The notes beneath the pieces were generated by a model. It did no database searches. It saw nothing but the letters and a program-made list of their open reading frames with translations, and had not been told where the DNA came from. Source: Lujinxingia sediminis (GTDB lineage: Bacteria > Myxococcota_A > Bradymonadia > Bradymonadales > Bradymonadaceae). From it: a stretch of DNA of 64,000 nt. Shown piece after piece: positions 10,796 through 19,631 of the stretch. Made by a program: the position numbers and the translations under genes. Where the stretch lies: positions 124,001 to 188,000 of the forward strand of contig NZ_SADD01000012.1 in NCBI RefSeq assembly GCF_004005565.1, in the 5' to 3' direction. Each line of letters opens with the position of its first letter. The stretch's first letter is position 1.

Positions 10796-11551
10796 ATGTC
10801 GAACTGGCCCGAGCTTTGGAAAGATCTCACCCTTTCGGTGATCGACGTGGAGACCACCGGTCTCGATCCTCAGAACGATCGCGTCACCGAGGTGGGCATC
10901 ATTCGTTTTGAGGGCGGAGAGGTCGTGGAGACCTACGGCAAGCTCGTCAACCCGGGCTGTCCGATCCCTGAAGAATCCACGCGCATCACCGGCATCAAAG
11001 ACGAAGACGTTAAAGACGCGCCCCGTTTTGAGGAGATCGCCTCCGAGGTCCATGAGCGTCTCCAGGGCGTGGGCATCGTGGCGTATAACCTGGCGTTCGA
11101 CCGCAGCTTTATTCGCTACGAGCTGGAGCGCTGCGGGCTGAGCTGGCCGGAGGAGTCGCCCACGCTCGACCCGCTGATTTTCGCGCGGCAGTTTTTCAAA
11201 AATCACCCGCGCAAGAACCTCGGTGCGATCTGCAAACTTCTGGGCATCCCGCTCGAAGAGGCTCACCGTGCCACCCATGACGCCACGGTGACCGGGCATG
11301 TGCTCTACGCCTTTGCCGATCGTCTGCCCGAGCAGCTTGATGCGCTTTTGATGCTTCAGGCGCAGTGGGAGCAGCAGCAGGCCGCCGAGATGAGCGGCTG
11401 GCGTGGCCGGGGGCGCAGCGGCGGCGACTTTGAGTCGCTGGGCGATGCGCTGGGCGGGGCGGCGATCGGGTTGGGACCGGCCTACATCTACGGTGACGAG
11501 GCCGATCCGCTTCGCGCCCTTTACATGAGTGTGCCCGAGGCCAATGACTGA
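10796..11551 (+). CDS. DEDDh 3'-5' exonuclease, DnaQ/epsilon-like
   Basis: A 251-residue DnaQ-fold exonuclease. The DEDDh catalytic set is visible: D17 and E19 in the IDVETTG ExoI motif, D102 in AYNLAFD (ExoII), and H157/D162 in AHRATHDA (ExoIII). The C-terminal 80 residues are Gly/Gln-rich and probably not part of the nuclease. The ATG at 10796 has GGAG nine bases upstream; a longer frame from 10730 lacks support. The next two genes overlap it by 8 and 4 bases, ending in a DinG/XPD-type helicase. In Bacillus DinG the same exonuclease and helicase domains are one polypeptide, so this looks like a split version of that pair, though it could also be a general repair exonuclease. Confidence 0.85.
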   Translation: MSNWPELWKDLTLSVIDVETTGLDPQNDRVTEVGIIRFEGGEVVETYGKLVNPGCPIPEESTRITGIKDEDVKDAPRFEEIASEVHERLQGVGIVAYNLAFDRSFIRYELERCGLSWPEESPTLDPLIFARQFFKNHPRKNLGAICKLLGIPLEEAHRATHDATVTGHVLYAFADRLPEQLDALLMLQAQWEQQQAAEMSGWRGRGRSGGDFESLGDALGGAAIGLGPAYIYGDEADPLRALYMSVPEAND

Positions 11552-12215
11552 GACTGGCGCAATGACATTGAGGCTGGATGCAGAGCTGGAGCGCGAGGAG
11601 GTCTATGCGCCTCGCAGCCGCCGGTTCTGGCGGTCGCTCGATTATCTCTGGGGCTACATGCCCTCCTACCGCGATAGCCGTGCGGGGCGTCAGCGCGCGC
11701 GTCAGGTCAAGGTGGGGCTGGCGGTGCTGGGCGTGCTGGCAATGATCTTCGGCGGATCTGCCGGCCCGATTGTTCTGGGGGCACTGGCGGCCGCGCTGGC
11801 GATCGCTGCGCCGGTTCGTGAGTTGAAAAAGCGAAGCGTTCACAACAGGTTAAGGGCGCTTGCGGCCGATCGCGCGCGGCCGGTTTCTCATCCGGGAAGC
11901 GTGATCTTTGACGGGCGTCGGCTCGAGCTGCACGACGCCCAGACGATGCTACGGCGGGTGCTCGTGGATCGACCGGGGCGAGAGCTTGTGTTTCGGGTGC
12001 ATGGGGAGAAGATCTGTGCGGGGTTGCGGCCGCGCTCGGGCAAAAAGCGCGACGCGATCTGGGTTTGCGCTCCGGGGCTGAGATCGGAGGATGTACCTGT
12101 GGCCTACGCCGGGGGGCTGGCCGACCTGAGCGAGCAGGAGGTCGATGTGCCTGCCAACGTCAGCGCGAAGGACTGGCGTCGACTGATCGAGACCCTGGGT
12201 GAGGTGATTCAATGA
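11544..12215 (+). CDS. Membrane protein of unknown function between exonuclease and helicase
   Basis: A 223-residue protein I do not recognise. It has a basic N-terminal third (about residues 20-55, Arg-rich), then a hydrophobic region at about 57-93 that probably forms two membrane helices, and a soluble C-terminal part of about 125 residues with no evident motif. It overlaps the exonuclease stop by eight bases (start ATG 11544) and its own stop overlaps the helicase start in an ATGA arrangement, so the three are almost surely translated from one mRNA. Context suggests a link to the nuclease/helicase pair, perhaps tethering it at the membrane, but that is inference only. An internal ATG at 11562 is an alternative start. 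Confidence 0.7.
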   Translation: MTETGAMTLRLDAELEREEVYAPRSRRFWRSLDYLWGYMPSYRDSRAGRQRARQVKVGLAVLGVLAMIFGGSAGPIVLGALAAALAIAAPVRELKKRSVHNRLRALAADRARPVSHPGSVIFDGRRLELHDAQTMLRRVLVDRPGRELVFRVHGEKICAGLRPRSGKKRDAIWVCAPGLRSEDVPVAYAGGLADLSEQEVDVPANVSAKDWRRLIETLGEVIQ

Positions 12216-14215
12216 GCAGCGCGGTGGAGCGATTTCTGGAGCCCGGGGGGCTGCTCGATCAGAAACTTGAGCGCTATGAGTTTCGCCCCCAGCAGGTGCA
12301 GATGGCCCGGGTGGTGGCCGATGCGCTGGAAGGGCGTCACGCGGCGATCGTGGAGGCAGCCACCGGTACCGGCAAGACGCTGGCGTATCTGATACCGGCG
12401 CTCCTCTCAAAGCGCCGTGTGGTGGTGAGCACCGGCACCAAAGCGCTTCAAGAGCAGCTTTTTTTCAAAGACATTCCCTTTCTTCAAGAACATCTGCCGC
12501 GCTCCTTTAAGGCGGTGCTGCTCAAAGGGCGGCGCAACTACCTGTGCAAGCATCGCTTTGAGGAGATGGAGCGTAAGCCTGCGTTTCGATCGGCCGATGA
12601 CGTGCGCATGTGGCCGGTGATCCGCAGCTGGGCGGGCAAGACCCGCACCGGTGACCGCGCGGAGATCGATGGGCTGCCTGATAATTACCCCACCTGGCAA
12701 GAACTCTCGGTGGGCTCGGAGGCCTGCCTGGGCACCAAATGCCCCTTCTACGATGAGTGTTTCGTCAACCGGGTGCGCGAAGATGCGCAGGAAGCCGACG
12801 TCATCGTGGTCAACCATCATCTCTTCTTCGCCGACCTGGCGCTGCGTCAGACGGGTTTTGCCGAGATCTTGCCCTCCTACGACGCGGTGGTCTTCGATGA
12901 GGCGCACCATCTGGAGAGTGTCGCCACCGAGTACTTCGGGTTGCAGGTCTCCAACTTCCGTTTCTGGGAGTTGGCCAGTGATGTCGAACGGGCGATGGAG
13001 AGCGACGAGGTCAGCGTGGAGGCCTCGGCCGATGTGCTGGAGGCGAGCAGCTACATGGTCAAAGTCGCAGGTCAGCTTTTTGACCGCCTTTTGGGCGTGT
13101 TGCGTGAGGGACGTCACGGGCTCGATGTGCTCGACGATATCCCGGAGCGGCCGGCCATCGATGAGGCGCTGGCCGAGGTGTACGACTCGCTCGACGATCT
13201 GGGAGGGGCCGTGCGTGCGGTGAGCGCCCTGGGAGAGTCGGGCCAGCGCCTGGCGCAGCGGACAAGCGAGCTGAGCTTTGAGCTCAAGCAGGTGATGAAC
13301 TGCGATAACGCCCGCTACGCTTATATCGTAGAGCGGCGCGACCGCGGGGTCTTTTTGCAGGCCGCGCCCATCGATCTGGCCGGGCTGATGCGGCGCAAGC
13401 TGCTCGATACCCACGACGCGCTGGTCTTCACTTCGGCGACGTTGGCCACCGGCGGCAACTTCGAGTTCTTCAAGCGCCGCATGGGCATGCTGGGCTTTGA
13501 GCGCGAGGAGGGGCCTTCGGTGAAGCCGGTTAAGGTCGAAGAGCTGATCTTAGAGCCGGTCTTCGACTATGAGAACCAGTGCGTGCTCTATGTGCCCAGC
13601 AAACTTCCGGCTCCCAACGATCCGAAGTTCTGCGATAATGTGGCGCTGATCGTCGACTACCTGCTCAAGATCACCGAGGGGCGTGCGTTCGTGCTCTTTA
13701 CGAGCTATATGAACATGAACGCGGTCTACGATCTTCTGGTCGACACGCTGGACTTCCCGGTGCTCCTGCAGGGGCAGGCCAGCAAGCGCGAGATTTTGGA
13801 GAAGTTCCGGTCGACTCCCAACGCGGTGCTCTTCGCCACGAGCTCGTTCTGGGAGGGAGTCGACGTGGAGGGCGAAGCGCTGAGTATGGTGATTATCGAC
13901 AAGCTGCCCTTTGCCAATCCCTCCGATCCGCTGACCCGTGCTCGCCTCAACCTGGTGGATGAGCGCGGAGGCAATAGCTTCGCACAGATTTCATTGCCTT
14001 CGGCTGCGATCACCCTCAAGCAGGGGTTCGGGCGTCTGATCCGCTCGAAGAGTGATGTGGGGGTGGTGGCGATCCTGGATTCGCGCGTGGCCCATAAAAG
14101 TTACGGGCGCTACTTTCTCAACAGCCTGCCACCGGCCCCGGTGGTGTGGTCAGCGCCGGCGGTCAAGCGCTGGTGGTATCAGCGCCATCCCGACGCCTTG
14201 AGCACCGAGGGGTAA
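12212..14215 (+). CDS. DinG/XPD-type ATP-dependent helicase with iron-sulfur cluster motif
   Basis: A 667-residue superfamily 2 DNA helicase of the DinG/YoaA/XPD group. Walker A is ATGTGKT (about 50-56), Walker B is VFDEAHH (DEAH at 229-232), and the late segments SSFWEGVDVEG and QGFGRLIRS are helicase motifs V and VI. Four cysteines, C112, C172, C177 and C183, match the spacing of the 4Fe-4S cluster ligands of XPD/DinG. These enzymes unwind 5' to 3' on forked DNA, R-loops or stalled replication structures. There is no exonuclease domain in this protein; that activity is encoded by the gene two upstream. Start ATG overlaps the preceding stop (ATGA), implying translational coupling. Confidence 0.9.
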   Translation: MSSAVERFLEPGGLLDQKLERYEFRPQQVQMARVVADALEGRHAAIVEAATGTGKTLAYLIPALLSKRRVVVSTGTKALQEQLFFKDIPFLQEHLPRSFKAVLLKGRRNYLCKHRFEEMERKPAFRSADDVRMWPVIRSWAGKTRTGDRAEIDGLPDNYPTWQELSVGSEACLGTKCPFYDECFVNRVREDAQEADVIVVNHHLFFADLALRQTGFAEILPSYDAVVFDEAHHLESVATEYFGLQVSNFRFWELASDVERAMESDEVSVEASADVLEASSYMVKVAGQLFDRLLGVLREGRHGLDVLDDIPERPAIDEALAEVYDSLDDLGGAVRAVSALGESGQRLAQRTSELSFELKQVMNCDNARYAYIVERRDRGVFLQAAPIDLAGLMRRKLLDTHDALVFTSATLATGGNFEFFKRRMGMLGFEREEGPSVKPVKVEELILEPVFDYENQCVLYVPSKLPAPNDPKFCDNVALIVDYLLKITEGRAFVLFTSYMNMNAVYDLLVDTLDFPVLLQGQASKREILEKFRSTPNAVLFATSSFWEGVDVEGEALSMVIIDKLPFANPSDPLTRARLNLVDERGGNSFAQISLPSAAITLKQGFGRLIRSKSDVGVVAILDSRVAHKSYGRYFLNSLPPAPVVWSAPAVKRWWYQRHPDALSTEG

Positions 14216-14352
14216 GGGGCGAGCGGCTTTTGCGCTGCCCGATACAATCTGGGAGGATTTGCAACGAAGCACAGGACGACTCGTCGCCGGTGATCAGGTT
14301 CAATAGGTGCTTGTTTATCGCGTCGCAGCTGGCCAGCCCCCGGGGTCCAGAT

Positions 14353-14568
14353 ATGCTTGAGTTGATCGAGAACGTCGTGTTGACCACGAGCTTTTTGCAG
14401 ATCTTCATCCGCCTCTCGCAGATGTCAGCGACCGACGTTGTGTTGCTCTTTTTGCTTTCCAAGCCGGTGTTTGTGCTGATGGCCGCCGGCTCGGTGCTCC
14501 GTGGTAGGACAAAGCGCCACGATCACTATCTGGGGAGCGATCGCTCCGAGCGCTGTCTTCCGCGTTGA
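14353..14568 (+). CDS. Small hypothetical membrane protein
   Basis: A 71-residue ORF starting ATG at 14353. Residues 1-50 are mostly hydrophobic and could form one or two membrane helices (LTTSFLQIFIRL and VVLLFLLSKPVFVLMAAG); the tail is basic and polar. No family is recognised and the ribosome-binding site is poor. The amphipathic/hydrophobic pattern on this strand and its position between two same-strand genes support it, but it may be chance. The reading frame stays open further upstream, so the start is uncertain. Confidence 0.4.
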   Translation: MLELIENVVLTTSFLQIFIRLSQMSATDVVLLFLLSKPVFVLMAAGSVLRGRTKRHDHYLGSDRSERCLPR

Positions 14569-14648
14569 GCGCGGGCTGTGCTATGGCTGCGCGAAGAGGT
14601 TGGCCGGCGCGATGAGCGCGCCGGGGTCGCGCAGAGCTCGTGAGGCAG

Positions 14649-15320
14649 ATGATGGGCACAGAGCCCGAAGCGTTAGAAGGGTTTGAGGTCGATGCCGGGA
14701 TGTCTACTGGCAAGCGTGTCGCGCTTGGAGTGGGTGCGCTGCTGGTGTTCGTGGCGATTCTGGGGGCGGTCACGCAGATGGCCGGGGTGGGCTTTCTGGG
14801 GTACCGCTCGATCCTCTACGGCTCCGGCGAACTCTACGTGCTTAATCTGAGCGACGAAGAGCGCTTTGTGCAGGTGGAGGGTCGCGAGCCGGAGCCGGTC
14901 CTGGCGCAAAACGCTCAGATTGTGGAGCTGATCGGGGGCACCTCGAAGGTCGATATTCTCAACGCCGATAAGAGCCTCTGGAAGAGCTACGACGTGAGGA
15001 TCGACGATTCGGCGGCGCTTTTGAACATCTCGCACGAGGCGTGCCTTGCGGTGGCCGATGTCACCAGTCTCTATCGCGGTCAGGACGAGGGGTTGAGCTT
15101 TCAAAAGTTGCTTGATGCCTCCACCGAGTTTTATGCGCTCGATTCGCATAACGTGATCTGGCCGCGGCGCAGTTTCCCCGCGCGCATCGATCCCTCGAAG
15201 GGACCCACGCTCTGGGTGGAGATCGTTGCGTGTCGACTCTTTGATGATCCGAATTACCTCTCGGAATACCTCATGATTCGCCTGCAGCAGCGCATGGAAA
15301 AGCGCGGCCAGGCGGAGTGA
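14649..15320 (+). CDS. Single-pass membrane protein of unknown function
   Basis: A 223-residue protein with a short cytoplasmic N-terminus, one hydrophobic helix at about residues 22-45, and an extracytoplasmic C-terminal domain of about 175 residues. That domain begins with a beta-rich run (GSGELYVLNLSDEERFVQVEG) that resembles proteins dealing with a displayed or attached ligand, but I cannot name a family. One pair of cysteines (in EACLAV and VACRLF) might form a disulfide. The start is placed at ATG 14649, preceded by GAGG; 14652 and 14700 are alternatives. The following kinase gene has its own candidate promoter. Confidence 0.65.
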   Translation: MMGTEPEALEGFEVDAGMSTGKRVALGVGALLVFVAILGAVTQMAGVGFLGYRSILYGSGELYVLNLSDEERFVQVEGREPEPVLAQNAQIVELIGGTSKVDILNADKSLWKSYDVRIDDSAALLNISHEACLAVADVTSLYRGQDEGLSFQKLLDASTEFYALDSHNVIWPRRSFPARIDPSKGPTLWVEIVACRLFDDPNYLSEYLMIRLQQRMEKRGQAE

Positions 15321-15368
15321 TGATGACCGGGCCGGGATCCTATGCCGGCGGCTAGTGGCAATTCGAGC

Positions 15369-15397
15369 TTGGGTTTTGCGCGCCTCAACGCTAGGGT
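15369..15397 (+). promoter_or_regulatory. Candidate promoter for the kinase/TPR gene
   Basis: TTGGGT (15369-15374), 17-base spacer, TAGGGT (15392-15397). The -10 box follows the TAGnnT form also seen before clpB and rpoN. The predicted leader is about 45 bases. Confidence 0.35.
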
Positions 15398-15450
15398 GAG
15401 CTATCGCCTTTTTGAGTAACGCTTGACCCGTTTCGGACACTGCGGCCTGC

Positions 15451-18400
15451 ATGACCACATCCGAGGAGCCATCGTCGGGGAGCCCGAAATTCACCCCTTC
15501 GGGGGTGCGTCTGGGCAAGTTTCAGATCTTCGAGCAGATCGGCCAGGGGGCGATGGGCGAGGTGTATCGGGGGTATCAGCCTGAGCAGGGGATGGAGGTC
15601 GCCGTCAAGGTGATCTCGGGCGATCAGGCCGGTGAATCAAGTTACCAGAGAGCTTTCGGCCATGAAGTGCGCAGTGTGGCGGGGTTGGATCACCCCGGCA
15701 TTGTGCGGCTTTTTGATTACGGGGTGATTGGTGAGAACCGCCTGGATCTGGCGCCGCGCGCGTTTCGTCCGGGAAGTCCCTACCTGGTCATGGAGTACGC
15801 GCGTGCCGGCACGCTGGCTGGCTTGATGGACGAGGCTCAACCCTGGGTGGTGATTGAGCTTGTGGTGTATGCCATTCTCGACGCGCTGGCCCACAGCCAC
15901 GCGCGCGGTGTGGTGCACCGCGATATAAAACCTCAAAATGTGCTTCTGGATCGCGGAGAGGAGAGCTGGCCGGGCGTGCTGCTGACCGACTTCGGTCTGG
16001 CCTACGCTCTGCAACCCCAGGACGGGGTTGTGCAGAGTAAGAAGGTGGCGGGTACGCCGCAGTATATGGCGCCGGAGCAGCTCCTGGGGCGCTGGCGCGA
16101 GTACGGCCCGGCTACCGACCTTTATGCGCTGGGGTGCGTGATCTTCGAGATGATCTGCGGGGAGGTGCCGTTCGGGGGCGATAACGTGATGCAGATTGCC
16201 CGCGCGCACCTCGATCATCCGCTGCCGCCTCTTCGACCGCGTGGCGAGGTGCCGGAAGGCGTGGAGGGGTGGCTGGCGCGTCTTCTGGCCCGCGATCCGC
16301 GACAACGCTGGGCATCGGCGGCGCTTGCCGCCCGGGAGCTGCGGCGTGCGGTGGGGCGTGCGTCGGTCGGGGTGAGCGCGCGCCAGTGGCAGGCGTTGTT
16401 GCAGGCCAACACCACGTCGACCGACGAGCGGATGAGCGCAGAGGTGCGCGGGCCGGGATCGGGGCAGATGTCGCCCTTTCATGCGCTTACGCCGCTGTTG
16501 AACTTCGAGCCTGTGCGATCGGTGGGCGACGTGTCCGAGCGATTTACGCCTCTGCCCGCCAACTGGGAGCGACCGAGGCGAGCCTCAAGCATTCGGGTGG
16601 CCGGTGCCGGGCTGGGGCTCTTTGGACTGCGACGACTCTCGACGGTGGGGCGCGAGAACGAGCGCGAGCTGCTCTGGTCAACGCTTCGCCAGGTGATCGC
16701 CACTCGGAAGCCTGCTGCGGTGATGCTCACCGGGGCACCGGGGGTTGGAAAAGATCATCTTGCGACCTGGCTTGTGGAGCGGGCGCAGGAGGTGGGATCG
16801 GCCCGGGCTCTGCACGTGCGCTACCGCGCCGACGGTGACGCCAGCGATGGAGTGATGGACGCGTTGATGCATCACCTCGGATTGGACGGGGTGGGGCGCG
16901 CAGAGGTGATGGGCCATCTGGAGGCGATTGTTCGCGCGGGCGGAGGCGACGATCCCTACCTCTGGCAGGCGATGACTGAGCTGTTGCTTCCCTCGCAACC
17001 CGGTGATGAGGCGGGCGTACGTATGAGCGGCCAGGCTCAGCGTCAGCGTGCGTTGGCCGATTTCTTAATGCGCATGACCATGTCAGGCCCGCTGATCATT
17101 CGGCTGCAGGATGTGCATCGCAGTGTGGAGGCGCTGGGCTGGGTGAGCCTGTTGCTCCATCAACTTCAGGAGCGCGTTCCGATCTTTGTGGTGATGAGCG
17201 CGCGCGATGACGCGATGGCGCTGAGTGAAACGCACGCTCGGGCTTTAGGGGAGCTGCGCGAAGGCGGGGCGTTTTCCGAAGTACCTGTCGAGGCGCTCAG
17301 CCCGGCTGATACCCAGAGCTTTGTGGAGGAGCTGCTCTTTTTGGAGCCGGGCCTGGCCCGGGAGGTTGCCGAGCGCTGCGCGGGAAATCCGCTGGTGGCC
17401 ACAACCCTGGCAGCACGCTGGATAGAACGCGGCCTTCTGCAGCCCACGCTCGATGGGTTTCGGCTGGAGCGAGACGTTGCCGCCAGCGAACTTCAGGATG
17501 ACGAGCTTCTGTGGTTGGCCCCGGCGTTGGCCCTGGTGGATGTGTACGGTGCAGACCAGCTCTTCGCCTTGCAGCTGGCCGCGGTGCTGGGCGCGTGCCT
17601 GGAGCTGAAAGACTGGAAGCGAGCCTGTGAACTCGCCGAGATCGCGTGGACCAATGACGTGGTGGAGCATCTTCTGGTGCGACGTCACCTGGTGGAGGTG
17701 GGGGGCGATAAGTTGGCGTTTTCGCATAACCTCTTGAAGGAGGCGCTGCTCACTCACCTGCGCGGTTCGGGAGGTTGGCAGAAGGCGCATGCCCTCTGCG
17801 CGCAGGTGTTGGAACCGGCGGTTGCTCGTGGCGAGGAGGGAGCGCTGGAGCGGTCTGCGGCGATGCTCAAAGAAGGCGGCGAGCTCGAAAAGGCTGTACG
17901 ACGCTACATGGAGGCCAGCGAGCTTCGTCGACTTCGGGGTGAGCAACACGTAAACGCGTATTTGCTTGATCAGGCCTGGCAGGCCCTGGAGCGACTTGCC
18001 GACAACCACGACGAGGACATCGCGCGACTTCAGGTGAAGTTGGCTCTCGGGCGTTCCTGGGCGTACAACTCGATGTACTATGTCGGGCTTTCGCTCGAAT
18101 GGGCGGAGCGGGCGGAGACGCGCGCGCTGGAGTTAGGAGATGCCGCGTTGGTCGCCCAGGCACGAGCCCTGGCGGGTTCCTGTGCGATTGTTTGTGGTCA
18201 GCCTGCACAGGGGGAGACGCTCTTGCGTCAGGCATTGGAGCATTTTCGCGACCATGGTTCGGGGGGCTCTCCACGCGCTTATGCGATGGCTGCGACAGCC
18301 CTGGCGCGCTCTCTGGCACGCCGCTCGGAGTGGCTCAACGTTTCCTCCCTGCTTCAGGAGGCCGTGACGCAGGCCGACGCGTCGGGCGATATCGTCCTGG

Positions 18401-18999
18401 TGGCCAACGTTCGTTTTGACAATCTGTTGCTGCGTCATAAGCGGGGGGATGTGCCGAGCCTGGCGGAAGTCGACGAGCTGATCGCGATTTGCGAGTTGGC
18501 CGATCAGAGCATGGGGCTCTCGGAGGCCTTTAACCTTCGCGCCGAGGTCTTGAGGTTGCAGGGAGATCTGGAGGGCGCGCGTGCAGCACTGGAGCGCTCG
18601 CTTCATTATTGCAGCCGCGTCAATGTGCAGAACGGCATGGTGGCGATGATCAACCTGGGGCTGATGTTGATCGCCGAGAAGAACATCGAAGAGGCGCGTT
18701 CTTATTTTGAGCGCGCGGCGGTGAGCTTCAGACGACAGCGTCGTCCGCAGCTTTTGCTTTATGCCGTGTTGGGCTGTCTGGTGAACGCGCTCAACGAGCG
18801 GGAGCAGGGGCGTGTCCAGTCGCTCGCCGACGAGGCGCTGCGCTTGATTCGGGATACCCGATTTTATGGCGATGGCGACGCCCGCCTGCTGATCGAAACC
18901 GCCACCGAACTCGCTGAGGAGGGAGGCGAAGAATGGGTGCTGCGGGCGCGTCTCAGGGAGCTGCGAGAGGCGATGCCACACCTTCTCACAGCTCCCTGA
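15451..18999 (+). CDS. Ser/Thr protein kinase fused to AAA-like ATPase module and TPR repeats
   Basis: A 1182-residue signalling protein of a type common in myxobacteria. Residues about 24-290 are a complete eukaryotic-like kinase: glycine loop GQGAMGEVY, VAVKV lysine, HRDIKPQN catalytic loop, DFG and MAPEQ. From about 395 a second module resembles the predicted AAA ATPases of LuxR/MalT-type regulators, with GAPGVGKD at 428-435. That P-loop ends Lys-Asp instead of Lys-Thr/Ser, and the Walker B-like strand reads LIIRLQDVH, so ATP binding may be lost. Residues about 820-1180 are helical TPR-like repeats for protein binding. There is no membrane helix, so it is probably cytoplasmic. No clear Shine-Dalgarno precedes the ATG. 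Confidence 0.85.
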   Translation: MTTSEEPSSGSPKFTPSGVRLGKFQIFEQIGQGAMGEVYRGYQPEQGMEVAVKVISGDQAGESSYQRAFGHEVRSVAGLDHPGIVRLFDYGVIGENRLDLAPRAFRPGSPYLVMEYARAGTLAGLMDEAQPWVVIELVVYAILDALAHSHARGVVHRDIKPQNVLLDRGEESWPGVLLTDFGLAYALQPQDGVVQSKKVAGTPQYMAPEQLLGRWREYGPATDLYALGCVIFEMICGEVPFGGDNVMQIARAHLDHPLPPLRPRGEVPEGVEGWLARLLARDPRQRWASAALAARELRRAVGRASVGVSARQWQALLQANTTSTDERMSAEVRGPGSGQMSPFHALTPLLNFEPVRSVGDVSERFTPLPANWERPRRASSIRVAGAGLGLFGLRRLSTVGRENERELLWSTLRQVIATRKPAAVMLTGAPGVGKDHLATWLVERAQEVGSARALHVRYRADGDASDGVMDALMHHLGLDGVGRAEVMGHLEAIVRAGGGDDPYLWQAMTELLLPSQPGDEAGVRMSGQAQRQRALADFLMRMTMSGPLIIRLQDVHRSVEALGWVSLLLHQLQERVPIFVVMSARDDAMALSETHARALGELREGGAFSEVPVEALSPADTQSFVEELLFLEPGLAREVAERCAGNPLVATTLAARWIERGLLQPTLDGFRLERDVAASELQDDELLWLAPALALVDVYGADQLFALQLAAVLGACLELKDWKRACELAEIAWTNDVVEHLLVRRHLVEVGGDKLAFSHNLLKEALLTHLRGSGGWQKAHALCAQVLEPAVARGEEGALERSAAMLKEGGELEKAVRRYMEASELRRLRGEQHVNAYLLDQAWQALERLADNHDEDIARLQVKLALGRSWAYNSMYYVGLSLEWAERAETRALELGDAALVAQARALAGSCAIVCGQPAQGETLLRQALEHFRDHGSGGSPRAYAMAATALARSLARRSEWLNVSSLLQEAVTQADASGDIVLVANVRFDNLLLRHKRGDVPSLAEVDELIAICELADQSMGLSEAFNLRAEVLRLQGDLEGARAALERSLHYCSRVNVQNGMVAMINLGLMLIAEKNIEEARSYFERAAVSFRRQRRPQLLLYAVLGCLVNALNEREQGRVQSLADEALRLIRDTRFYGDGDARLLIETATELAEEGGEEWVLRARLRELREAMPHLLTAP

Positions 19000-19017
19000 G
19001 CACGCGGGGTAGCGCGT

Positions 19018-19332
19018 TTACGGCACTGACGTCACCGGCGCGAGGTTTTTGTAGTAGAGGTAGGCGTCGTTGAGCTTGCGCGAGGTGATGGTGACGACGC
19101 TTTCGACGTTGAAGGTCGCGAAGATGCCGGAGTTGTCGATGTAGTTTGCGATGTCATCGACATCGAACTCATCGCCTTCGATGTCGATCCAGCTGGCTCC
19201 CTCAGCGCTGACCATGTAGCCGCCCACGTTGTTTGTGGTCATCTCGGACAGCAGATCATTGCGAAAGGCATTCATATCTTTGTCGCTTACGCCGGAGTAC
19301 GTGGCTTCAGCTTTGAGTCGTTTATCGGCCAT
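19018..19332 (-). CDS. Small acidic protein of unknown function
   Basis: A 104-residue soluble protein beginning MADKRLKAEATYSGV. It has a mixed alpha/beta pattern (an early amphipathic helix DMNAFRNDLLSEM, then an acidic stretch IEGDEFDVDDIANYI, then beta-like FATFNVESVVTITS) and few low-complexity residues. I do not recognise a family. GAGGTAA lies five bases before the ATG on the minus strand, a good ribosome-binding site, which decides the start over an upstream ATG at 19368. It converges with the kinase gene with only 18 bases between the stops and no terminator there. Confidence 0.7.
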   Translation of the reverse strand: MADKRLKAEATYSGVSDKDMNAFRNDLLSEMTTNNVGGYMVSAEGASWIDIEGDEFDVDDIANYIDNSGIFATFNVESVVTITSRKLNDAYLYYKNLAPVTSVP

Positions 19333-19631
19333 GCGTATTACCTCGGTACTGAGGGCAGAGAGGTGCACTGAGTGAGAGTGGCTCTCTCAAACCCAATCCC
19401 AGTGTGATGTGGCGACAGGAGCGCTGGCAAAGCGCTTCCCTACAACAAGGCCGGCCAGTCACGCAGGACAGCGAGTCGATCGGTGGCGAGAGCGCCGGGA
19501 TCCCTCCCTATCTTGTAGTGACGTTTTGTAAGTATGGCGGGTTCGTGACGAGACTTCAAGCTTTAAGCCCAGATGTTTCGCGGCCTTAGAAGTAGGGGGG
19601 CGCGGCAATTTTTTGGACGCCGCACCTCTCT

